From: Sphingomonas sp.
GTDB lineage: Bacteria > Pseudomonadota > Alphaproteobacteria > Sphingomonadales > Sphingomonadaceae
NCBI RefSeq assembly: GCF_004799495.1
Contig: NZ_SSMY01000011.1
Location: 124,001-188,000 of the forward strand
Reading direction: 5' to 3'
Length of the DNA: 64,000 nucleotides
Shown: positions 57,334-64,000 of the stretch, in pieces
Layout of the letters: each line of letters opens with the position of its first letter
How positions within the stretch are numbered: the stretch's first letter is position 1
The notes under the pieces: generated by a model
What the model was told of the DNA's origin: nothing
The model's input: the letters and a program-made list of their open reading frames with translations, nothing else
The model's database searches: none
Position numbers and translations under genes: made by a program

Positions 57334-58748
57334 ACGCCGATCGGCTTTAGCGCGAACCAGCCGACCGGCGAGATAAATAGCGCCATGACGGTGAGGATCG
57401 CATATTCGACCGCCGTGTCGCGGCTCCGCTGATACGCCGGCGCGGCCGCGTCGAAATACATCACCTTGATGACGCGCAGATAATAATAGGCGCCGATCAC
57501 CGATCCGACGAAGCCAGCCACCGCCAGCGGGAACAACCCCGCCTGCACCGCCGCCTGGAACACCGCCAGCTTGGCGAAGAATCCGAGCAACGGCGGAATT
57601 CCCGCCAAGCTGAACATGAAGATCGCCATCGCCGCGGCCAGGCCGGGACGCGTCACCGACAGGCCCGCCATGCTGTCAATGCTCTCGACCGGATCGCCGT
57701 TGGCGTCGCGCATCTGGAGCACGACGAGGAAGCTGCCGAGCGTCATCGCGACATAGATTAGGAGGTACAGCAGCACCGACGACACGCCCGCCTGCGTCCC
57801 TGCGGCCAACCCGACGAGCAGGAAGCCGACATTGTTGATCGACGAATAGGCGAGCAGCCGCTTGATGTTGCGCTGCCCGATCGCGGCGACCGCGCCGAAG
57901 ATGATCGAGGCGAGGCTGGCGAAGATCACGATCTGCCGCCAGTCGGCGATCGCCGGGCCCATCGCGTCGATCGCGACCCGCACGCCCAGCGCCACCGCCG
58001 CCACCTTGGGCGCCGAGGCGAAGAAGGTCGTCACCGGCGTCGGTGCGCCTTCGTACACATCGGGTGTCCACATGTGGAACGGCACCGCCGACATCTTGAA
58101 CGCGAGGCCGGCGAACACGAACACCAGCCCGAAGGTCAGGCCTAGCGAGTGGCTGGCGGCGTAAGCCGTAGCGATGCCGGGAAACAGCGTCGTACCGCTG
58201 AACCCGTATACCAGCGAAATGCCGTAGAGCAGGATGCCGCTCGCCAGCGCGCCGAGGACGAAATATTTGAGACCCGCTTCCGCCGAGCGCTGGTCGCGCC
58301 GCATGAAGCTGGCAAGCACGTAGGCCGCGAGGCTGTTGAGCTCGAGCCCGACGTACAGCGTCAGCATATCGCCCGCCGACACCATCATCCCCATGCCCGC
58401 GACCGCGAGCAGGATCAGCACGGGATATTCGGGATGCAGACCGTCGCCGTCGCCGCGCGCGAAAAAGCGTGGCGCGATGACGATCGACACCGCTGCGGCG
58501 ACGTAGATCAGCACCTTGGCGAATGCCGCGAAGGCGTCGGCGCGATAGAGGCCGTCGAAAACGACACCGGCGTAGGACGCCGGCCCGGCGAGCGAAATGC
58601 CCGCGCCGATCAGCACCGCGATGGCGGTCCAGCTCACCATCCGCGTCGATCGTTGCCCGCCCCATGCCGCGACCAGCATCAGCGCCAGCGCGCCGACCGA
58701 CAGAACGAGTTCGGGCATCGTGGCCTGAAGCGCGGTGGACCAGTCCAT
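57300..58748 (-). CDS. nuoN: NADH-quinone oxidoreductase subunit N
   Basis: A 482-residue antiporter-like subunit of respiratory complex I with about 14 transmembrane helices. Typical blocks: GLELNSLAAYVLASF, RSAEAGLKYFVLGALASGI, FKMSAVPFHMWTPDVYEGAP, KRLLAYSSINNVGF and IPPLLGFFAKLAVF. Its ATG shares a base with the nuoM stop (TGATG). Next is birA, overlapping its end. Confidence 0.97.
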   Translation of the reverse strand: MDWSTALQATMPELVLSVGALALMLVAAWGGQRSTRMVSWTAIAVLIGAGISLAGPASYAGVVFDGLYRADAFAAFAKVLIYVAAAVSIVIAPRFFARGDGDGLHPEYPVLILLAVAGMGMMVSAGDMLTLYVGLELNSLAAYVLASFMRRDQRSAEAGLKYFVLGALASGILLYGISLVYGFSGTTLFPGIATAYAASHSLGLTFGLVFVFAGLAFKMSAVPFHMWTPDVYEGAPTPVTTFFASAPKVAAVALGVRVAIDAMGPAIADWRQIVIFASLASIIFGAVAAIGQRNIKRLLAYSSINNVGFLLVGLAAGTQAGVSSVLLYLLIYVAMTLGSFLVVLQMRDANGDPVESIDSMAGLSVTRPGLAAAMAIFMFSLAGIPPLLGFFAKLAVFQAAVQAGLFPLAVAGFVGSVIGAYYYLRVIKVMYFDAAAPAYQRSRDTAVEYAILTVMALFISPVGWFALKPIGVWTAAAAKALF

Positions 58749-60280
58749 CACTTCGCCTCCGCCGTCTTGGCGGGCCCGGAAACCGTGAGCGGCTTGCCCG
58801 GGGTCGGTGCCGCGTCACCCGCGGGCTTGGCGCGGTCGACCCGGTCGAGCAGGATCTTCACGTCGCCGCGCATCGGCGCGAGGAAGCTTTCGGGGTACAC
58901 GCCCATCCACAGCACCGCCGCCGCGATCGGCACGAGTAGCGCGAGTTCGCGCGAGTTGAGATCGGGCATCGCGCGCACGTCGTCCTTGACCAGATCGCCG
59001 AACACGACGCGGCGGTAGAGATAGAGCATGTACGCCGCGCCGAGGATGATCCCGGTGGTGCACAGCAAGGTGATCGTGGTCGACACCTTGTACGTGCCGG
59101 CGAGGCTGAGGAACTCGCCGACAAAGTTGCTCGTGCCGGGCAAGCCGACCGACGCCATCGTGAACAGCATGAACAGCAAGGCATAGCGCGGCATATTGAT
59201 CGCAAGCCCGCCGTAGCGGTCGATCTCGCGCGTATGCAGCCGGTCATAGATGACGCCGACGCACAGGAACAGCGCGCCCGACACCAGCCCATGGCCGAGC
59301 ATCACCATCATCCCGCCCTCGATCCCCTGGCGGTTGAAGGCGAACAGCCCGATCGTCACGATCGCCATGTGCGCGACCGACGAATAGGCGATGAGCTTCT
59401 TCATGTCGGATTGCACCAGCGCGACGAGGCTGGTGTAGATCACCGCCACGGCCGACAGGCCGAACACCAGCCAGACGAGGCTCGACGACGCTTCGGGGAA
59501 CATCGGCACCGAGAAACGCAGGAAGCCGTACCCGCCGAGCTTCAACAGCACGCCGGCCAGGATCACCGACCCCGCAGTCGGCGCTTGCACGTGCGCGTCG
59601 GGCAGCCAGGTATGGACCGGCCACATCGGCATCTTGACCGCGAACGACGCGAAGAAGGCGAGCCACAACCACGTCTGCGCCCAGACCGGGAAGTCGTGGT
59701 TGAGCAGCGTCGGGATGTACGTCGTCCCCGCCTGCTGCGCCATCCACAGCATCGCGATCAGCATCAGCACCGATCCGAGCAGCGTGTAGAGGAAGAATTT
59801 GTAGCTCGCGTAGATCCGGTTCGCGCCGCCCCAGATGCCGATGATCAGAAACATCGGGATCAGGCCGCCTTCGAAGAAGATGTAGAACAGGAACAGGTCC
59901 TGCGCGGCGAAGGTGCCGATCATCAGCAATTCGGTCAGCAGGAAGGCGGCCATATATTCGGGCACGCGTTTTTCGATCGCGGTCCAGCTCGCGCCGATGC
60001 AGATCGGCATGAGGAACACCGACAGCTCGATCAGGAGGAGCGCGAAGCCGTCGATGCCGAGCGACCAGCCGAAGCTGCCGAACAGCGGCACGTTCTCGAC
60101 GAACTGCCATTGCGGACCGCCGATCTGGAAACTGCTCCACAGCACCACGCCGAACGCAAGGTCGACCAGTGTCGCCGCCAGCGCGAGCCAGCGCGCGTTG
60201 CTCGCGCTGAGGAACAGGCACGCTACCGCCGCGAACGCCGGCACCGCGAGCATCACGCTCAGGATCGGGAAGCCGCTCAT
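58748..60280 (-). CDS. nuoM: NADH-quinone oxidoreductase subunit M
   Basis: A 510-residue proton-pumping subunit of complex I. Recognised from [21 protein letters not shown], the [24 protein letters not shown] helix pair, [13 protein letters not shown] and [13 protein letters not shown]. The start MSGFPILSV at ATG 60280 overlaps the nuoL stop (ATGA); the longer reading from 60397 adds shadow sequence. Confidence 0.97.
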   Translation of the reverse strand: MSGFPILSVMLAVPAFAAVACLFLSASNARWLALAATLVDLAFGVVLWSSFQIGGPQWQFVENVPLFGSFGWSLGIDGFALLLIELSVFLMPICIGASWTAIEKRVPEYMAAFLLTELLMIGTFAAQDLFLFYIFFEGGLIPMFLIIGIWGGANRIYASYKFFLYTLLGSVLMLIAMLWMAQQAGTTYIPTLLNHDFPVWAQTWLWLAFFASFAVKMPMWPVHTWLPDAHVQAPTAGSVILAGVLLKLGGYGFLRFSVPMFPEASSSLVWLVFGLSAVAVIYTSLVALVQSDMKKLIAYSSVAHMAIVTIGLFAFNRQGIEGGMMVMLGHGLVSGALFLCVGVIYDRLHTREIDRYGGLAINMPRYALLFMLFTMASVGLPGTSNFVGEFLSLAGTYKVSTTITLLCTTGIILGAAYMLYLYRRVVFGDLVKDDVRAMPDLNSRELALLVPIAAAVLWMGVYPESFLAPMRGDVKILLDRVDRAKPAGDAAPTPGKPLTVSGPAKTAEAK

Positions 60281-62364
60281 CGCGTGATCGCCCAGGTAAC
60301 GGCGGCGGTCAGGCCGATCAGCATGACAAAGGCATAGGTATAGAGATATCCCGATTGGGCGCGGCCGGCGACACGACTGCCGAGGCCGACGATCCACGCC
60401 GACCCGTTGGGGCCGAACCGATCGATCGTGCCCTCGTCACCACCCTTCCAGAACAGTCGCCCGATCGCGAACGCGGGGCGGACCAAGAGCAAGTCGTAGA
60501 GCTCGTCGAAATACCACTTGTTGTACACGAAGCGATACAGATAGCGGAACGTCGCGGTGAAGCGCGCGGGGATGTCGGGGCGGCGGATATAGGCCAGCCA
60601 CGCCCCCCACAGCCCGAGCAGCATCACGATCGTCGCCGACAGCTTGATCCCCACCGGCACCAGGTGTGCGGCGTGATAGAGGTGCTCGTCGAACGCGATC
60701 GCGCCGCGCCAGTAATGCTCGCCAGCGTTGGGCTCGATGAACCAGCCGTGGAACACGAACCCGGCGAACACCGCGCCGGTCGCTAGCAGGATCAGCGGCA
60801 CGAGCATCGACGGCGGGCTTTCGTGTGGGTGATAGCCGCCGGTGCCCGTCGGGATCTCGGGCGCACCGCTCTGGCCAGCGTGCGGGTCGCTGCCCGCGCC
60901 TTCGGCTGCCGCGTCGCTATGGCCGTGAGTCTCGTCGTCATGACCGTGGCCGTGCGCGTCGTGCAGCGCATGCTGGATATGCTCCGACCGCGCCCAGCGC
61001 GGCTTGCCCCAGAAGGTCAGGAACATCAGCCGCCACGAATAGAAACTGGTCAGCAGCGCCGCGAGCACGCCGACCCAGAACGCCCCGCTACCGCGCCCCG
61101 ACGCATAGGCCAGTTCGAGGATGCCGTCCTTCGAATGGAACCCGGCGAACCCGATCTGCGGCAGGCCGAAGATACCGGGAATGCCCACACCGGTAATCGC
61201 CAGCGTACCGAGCAGCATCACCCAGAAGGTGATCGGAATCTGCTTACGAAGCCCGCCGTAGAACCGCATGTCCTGCTCGTGGTGCATCGCATGGATCACC
61301 GAGCCCGCGCCGAGGAACAACAGCGCCTTGAAGAAGGCGTGCGTGAACAGGTGAAACATCGCTGCGCCATACGCACCGCTGCCCGCCGCGAAGAACATAT
61401 AGCCGAGCTGCGAACAGGTCGAATAGGCGATCACGCGCTTGATGTCGTTCTGGCACGTGCCGATCGTAGCGGCGAAGATGCACGTCGCGGCGCCGATGAA
61501 CACGATGAAGTTCAGCGCGACTTCGCTCGTTTCGAACATCGGCGACAGACGGCACACCATGAACACGCCCGCGGTGACCATCGTCGCGGCGTGGATCAGC
61601 GCGGAGACCGGGGTCGGGCCCTCCATCGCGTCGGGCAACCAGGTGTGCAGGCCGAGCTGCGCCGACTTGCCCATCGCGCCGACGAACAGACACAGGCACA
61701 GCACCGTCATCGTATCGAAACGGTAGCCGAGGAATCCGATCGTCGACCCGGCCATGTTCGGCGCGTCGTGCAGGATCTGTGGGATCGAGACGGTGCCGAA
61801 CACCAGGAAGGTGCCGAAGATGCCGAGCATGAAGCCCAGGTCGCCGACGCGGTTGACCACGAACGCCTTGATCGCGGCCGCGTTGGCGCTGGGCTTCTTG
61901 AACCAGAACCCGATCAGCAAATAGCTCGCGAGCCCCACGCCTTCCCAGCCGAAGAACATCTGGACCAGATTGTTCGCGGTCACGAGCATCAACATCGCGA
62001 AGGTGAACAGCGAGAGATAGGCGAAGAACCGCGGCTGGTCCGGATCCTCGTCCATATAGCCCCAGCTATAGAGGTGGACGAGCGCCGAGACGCTGGTGAC
62101 GACCACTAGCATCACCGCGGTCAGGCTGTCGACGCGTAAAGCCCAGGCGACGTCGAGGTCGCCCGATTTCATCCATTCGAACACCGGCGCGACGGTCGCG
62201 TCCGCCCCGCCGAGATAATGGATGAAGATCGGCCAGCTGAGCGCGCACGATGCGAACAGCGCGCCGGTCGTGACGAGCTTGGCCGGCACGTTGCCGATCG
62301 CGCGATTGCCGAGGCCCGCGACGATCGCCGCGAGCAGCGGCAGGAAGACGATGAGCTGGATCAC
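60277..62364 (-). CDS. nuoL: NADH-quinone oxidoreductase subunit L
   Basis: A 695-residue pumping subunit with the lateral helix. Blocks: [19 protein letters not shown] (Glu141), [38 protein letters not shown] and [23 protein letters not shown]. An insert at residues 462-515 (DNA 60820-60981) is rich in His/Asp/Gly ([20 protein letters not shown]); similar His-rich loops are known in alphaproteobacterial NuoL. It ends by overlapping the nuoM start. Confidence 0.97.
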   Translation of the reverse strand: MIQLIVFLPLLAAIVAGLGNRAIGNVPAKLVTTGALFASCALSWPIFIHYLGGADATVAPVFEWMKSGDLDVAWALRVDSLTAVMLVVVTSVSALVHLYSWGYMDEDPDQPRFFAYLSLFTFAMLMLVTANNLVQMFFGWEGVGLASYLLIGFWFKKPSANAAAIKAFVVNRVGDLGFMLGIFGTFLVFGTVSIPQILHDAPNMAGSTIGFLGYRFDTMTVLCLCLFVGAMGKSAQLGLHTWLPDAMEGPTPVSALIHAATMVTAGVFMVCRLSPMFETSEVALNFIVFIGAATCIFAATIGTCQNDIKRVIAYSTCSQLGYMFFAAGSGAYGAAMFHLFTHAFFKALLFLGAGSVIHAMHHEQDMRFYGGLRKQIPITFWVMLLGTLAITGVGIPGIFGLPQIGFAGFHSKDGILELAYASGRGSGAFWVGVLAALLTSFYSWRLMFLTFWGKPRWARSEHIQHALHDAHGHGHDDETHGHSDAAAEGAGSDPHAGQSGAPEIPTGTGGYHPHESPPSMLVPLILLATGAVFAGFVFHGWFIEPNAGEHYWRGAIAFDEHLYHAAHLVPVGIKLSATIVMLLGLWGAWLAYIRRPDIPARFTATFRYLYRFVYNKWYFDELYDLLLVRPAFAIGRLFWKGGDEGTIDRFGPNGSAWIVGLGSRVAGRAQSGYLYTYAFVMLIGLTAAVTWAITR

Positions 62365-62368
62365 GCGC

Positions 62369-62674
62369 TCACCCCTTCATCCGGCTGGGATCGTCGACCG
62401 AAATCGTCCCCCGCCCGCGGAAATAGATCACCAGAATGGCGAGCCCGATCGCCGCCTCACCCGCCGCGACGGTCAGCACGAACATCGCGAACACCTGGCC
62501 GACCAGATCGTGCAGATACGCCGAGAAGGCGACGAGGTTGAGGTTCACCGCGAGCAGGATCAACTCGATCGCCATCAGCATGATGATCAAATTCTTGCGG
62601 TTCGCGATCAGCCCCATCACCCCCATACCAAACAGGATCGCCGCCACGACGAGATAATGCGTCAGCCCGATCAC
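62369..62674 (-). CDS. nuoK: NADH-quinone oxidoreductase subunit K
   Basis: A 101-residue, three-TM subunit. Glutamates in [18 protein letters not shown] and [14 protein letters not shown] are those required for proton conduction. The start is GTG 62674, overlapping the nuoJ stop (GTGA); the surrounding longer frame up to 63190 is a shadow of nuoJ. nuoL follows 4 nt after. Confidence 0.96.
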   Translation of the reverse strand: MIGLTHYLVVAAILFGMGVMGLIANRKNLIIMLMAIELILLAVNLNLVAFSAYLHDLVGQVFAMFVLTVAAGEAAIGLAILVIYFRGRGTISVDDPSRMKG

Positions 62675-63285
62675 AGCTCCACCCCCTGCCCGACCGGCGG
62701 CTGCGTGTTGCGCGTGGCGTCCTGCGGACGGCGCGCGACCTGGCGACTGATCTTCTGGCCCTTCACCCCGCCGCGCGCACGATGCGTCAGCACGATCGCC
62801 CCGATCATCGCGACGAGCAGCACGAGGCCCGCGCCTTCGAACACGTACAGATAACGCGAATAGAGCAGCTGGCCGATCGCCTGGATATTCGACGTATGGT
62901 CGGTGGGCATCGGCGCGACACGCTGGTCGAGTTTCAGCCCGCCGGCGCCCCACGCGCCGACCGCGATGAAGATCTCGCACGCCAGCGCCACCGCGAAAGC
63001 GAGCCCGATCGCCGCATAGCGCGCGAACCCCGCGCGCAACTCGGCGAAATCGATGTCGAGCATCATCACGACGAACAGGAACAGCACCGCGACCGCGCCG
63101 ACGTAGACGATCACCAGCAGCATCGCGATGAACTCGGCGCCGACCAGCAGCATCAGCCCCGCGGCGTTGAAGAACGCCATGATCAGCCACAGCACGCTGT
63201 GCACCGGATTGCGCGACGTGATGGTCAGCGCTCCGGACAGGAGCACCATCGCGGCGAACAGGTAAAAGGCGATTGCCTGGATCAC
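62671..63285 (-). CDS. nuoJ: NADH-quinone oxidoreductase subunit J
   Basis: A 204-residue, five-TM subunit. Blocks [21 protein letters not shown] and [20 protein letters not shown] are typical. The C-terminal ~30 residues after the last helix ([20 protein letters not shown]) are a hydrophilic tail of the kind common in alphaproteobacteria. Start GTG 63285; the gap to nuoI is 33 nt. Confidence 0.96.
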   Translation of the reverse strand: MIQAIAFYLFAAMVLLSGALTITSRNPVHSVLWLIMAFFNAAGLMLLVGAEFIAMLLVIVYVGAVAVLFLFVVMMLDIDFAELRAGFARYAAIGLAFAVALACEIFIAVGAWGAGGLKLDQRVAPMPTDHTSNIQAIGQLLYSRYLYVFEGAGLVLLVAMIGAIVLTHRARGGVKGQKISRQVARRPQDATRNTQPPVGQGVEL

Positions 63286-63318
63286 GGAATCAGGGGTCCC
63301 CGAAGAGTTGGAGCGCGA

Positions 63319-63804
63319 TTAACGGTAGGGTGCATCGGCGGCAAGGTTCGCGGCGATCGCGCGTTCCCAGCGGTCGCCATTGTCGAGCAATTTGGCCTTG
63401 TCGTAGATCAATTCCTCACGCGTTTCGGTCGAAAATTCGAAGTTCGGCCCCTCGACGATCGCATCGACCGGGCACGCTTCCTGGCACAGGCCGCAATAAA
63501 TGCACTTGGTCATGTCGATGTCGTAGCGCGTCGTGCGCCGGCTGCCGTCGTCGCGCGGCTCGGCCTCGATCGTGATCGCCAACGCGGGACAGATCGCCTC
63601 GCACAGCTTGCACGCGATGCAGCGCTCCTCGCCGTTGGGATAGCGCCGCAGCGCATGCTCGCCGCGGAAGCGGGGCGAAATCGGGTTCTTCTCGAACGGG
63701 TAATTGATCGTCGCCTTGGGCTTCCACATGTAGCGGAAGGTCAGCGCATGGGCCTTGATGAACTCCCACAGCGTGAACGACTTGATGATCTGACCGACGG
63801 TCAC
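63319..63804 (-). CDS. nuoI: NADH-quinone oxidoreductase subunit I (2 x 4Fe-4S)
   Basis: A 161-residue ferredoxin-like subunit carrying clusters N6a and N6b. Both motifs are complete: [12 protein letters not shown] (Cys62, 65, 68, 72) and [12 protein letters not shown] (Cys101, 104, 107, 111), with the N-terminal [17 protein letters not shown] and PYR end typical of the family. The start is GTG 63804, overlapping the preceding ORF's stop (GTGA). Confidence 0.97.
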   Translation of the reverse strand: MTVGQIIKSFTLWEFIKAHALTFRYMWKPKATINYPFEKNPISPRFRGEHALRRYPNGEERCIACKLCEAICPALAITIEAEPRDDGSRRTTRYDIDMTKCIYCGLCQEACPVDAIVEGPNFEFSTETREELIYDKAKLLDNGDRWERAIAANLAADAPYR

Positions 63805-64000
63805 GCCTTGGTGCCTTTCATGAGCAGGAACAGCCCGTTGCGCTTCGCAACGCGGCGGAGCAGCCAGCGCGGCCAGACCTTGCGGGCGATATCGAGCGCG
63901 CGGCCCTGATGCCGCTGTCCCGCGCCGCTTTCGAGCAAGTCGCCGTGGCTGAGTTCGATCTGGATGCTCGCGTCGCGGCTCGCACCGTTCAACAACGCGA
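63801..64000 (-). CDS. Unidentified ORF upstream of nuoI (partial, runs off right edge)
   Basis: About 66 C-terminal codons of a protein whose frame stays open to the edge; it ends [20 protein letters not shown] plus a basic tail (MKGTKA). The stop overlaps the nuoI GTG (GTGA), so it is translated with nuoI. It is not NuoH, which normally precedes nuoI and ends in a hydrophobic helix. The basic, hydrophobic end recalls the C-termini of some class I SAM-dependent methyltransferases, but no diagnostic motif is visible. Identity unresolved. Confidence 0.6.
   Translation of the reverse strand, partial: ALLNGASRDASIQIELSHGDLLESGAGQRHQGRALDIARKVWPRWLLRRVAKRNGLFLLMKGTKA

Noticed and set aside
60823..62109. 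428-codon plus-strand frame opposite nuoL
   Set aside because: Antisense of a well-supported nuoL, with charged low-complexity translation.
63801..64000. NuoH as the identity of the ORF before nuoI
   Set aside because: The C-terminus is basic and lacks the hydrophobic helices and conserved loops of NuoH.

Overview
The window is 64 kb of dense, GC-rich chromosome with no rRNA, tRNA, CRISPR array, insertion sequence or phage gene that I can see, and no gene-free stretch longer than about 200 bases. The protein families and gene order (carA-carB with greA, dnaG-rpoD, ppiD-trpE-trpG-trpD-trpC-moaC-moeA-lexA-comEC-gltX-gltA, nuoI-N followed by birA-coaX-rnj) and the GTTC-N7-GTTC type LexA operator point to an alphaproteobacterium, most likely Sphingomonas or a close sphingomonad. 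This is inferred from recalled family resemblance; no database search was possible.

Region by region. 1-2.5 kb: 5' part of eno, then a run of four small membrane-anchored proteins (YqjD/DUF883-like, YqjE/holin-like, DUF3618 and another anchor protein) behind a candidate EcfG general-stress promoter, then a DUF4170 protein. 2.5-8.4 kb (minus): carA, a tiny DUF4177 gene, carB, greA and a degenerate rhomboid-like protein. 8.5-13.1 kb: YqeY, dnaG and rpoD, closed by a strong intrinsic terminator. 13.1-25 kb: accessory genes, including an M28 peptidase, a Phd-like/PAS fusion, DUF2306 divergent from a membrane LytTR regulator, a MoxR ATPase and CoxE-type VWA pair with three genes between them, and a NamZ/DOMON pair. 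25-31.7 kb: rimO, a composite palindromic repeat, an M14-like secreted protein, a serine hydrolase, an M17 aminopeptidase, a PilZ protein and tpiA. 31.8-47.8 kb: ppiD-trpE, trpG-D-C-moaC, moeA, lexA, a 2OG-Fe(II) oxygenase, comEC, gltX, gltA and a small membrane protein.

48-53.8 kb holds the least explained set: a soluble PAS-containing histidine-kinase homologue whose phospho-accepting histidine is an arginine, a DUF2336 protein, a nucleotidyltransferase-like membrane protein, an HPt-like protein whose histidine is an alanine, and divergently a two-TM coiled-coil protein. Two phosphotransfer proteins that have both lost their histidine in one cluster is the best candidate here for an undescribed system.

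53.8-64 kb (minus) is the distal part of the respiratory complex I operon (nuoI-J-K-L-M-N) running into birA, coaX, rnj and DUF1467, with an extra partly visible gene directly upstream of nuoI and a REP-like palindrome between birA and coaX. Many neighbours overlap by 1-8 nt, so translational coupling is widespread. Start codons were chosen by Shine-Dalgarno position and family N-termini; many are GTG or TTG.
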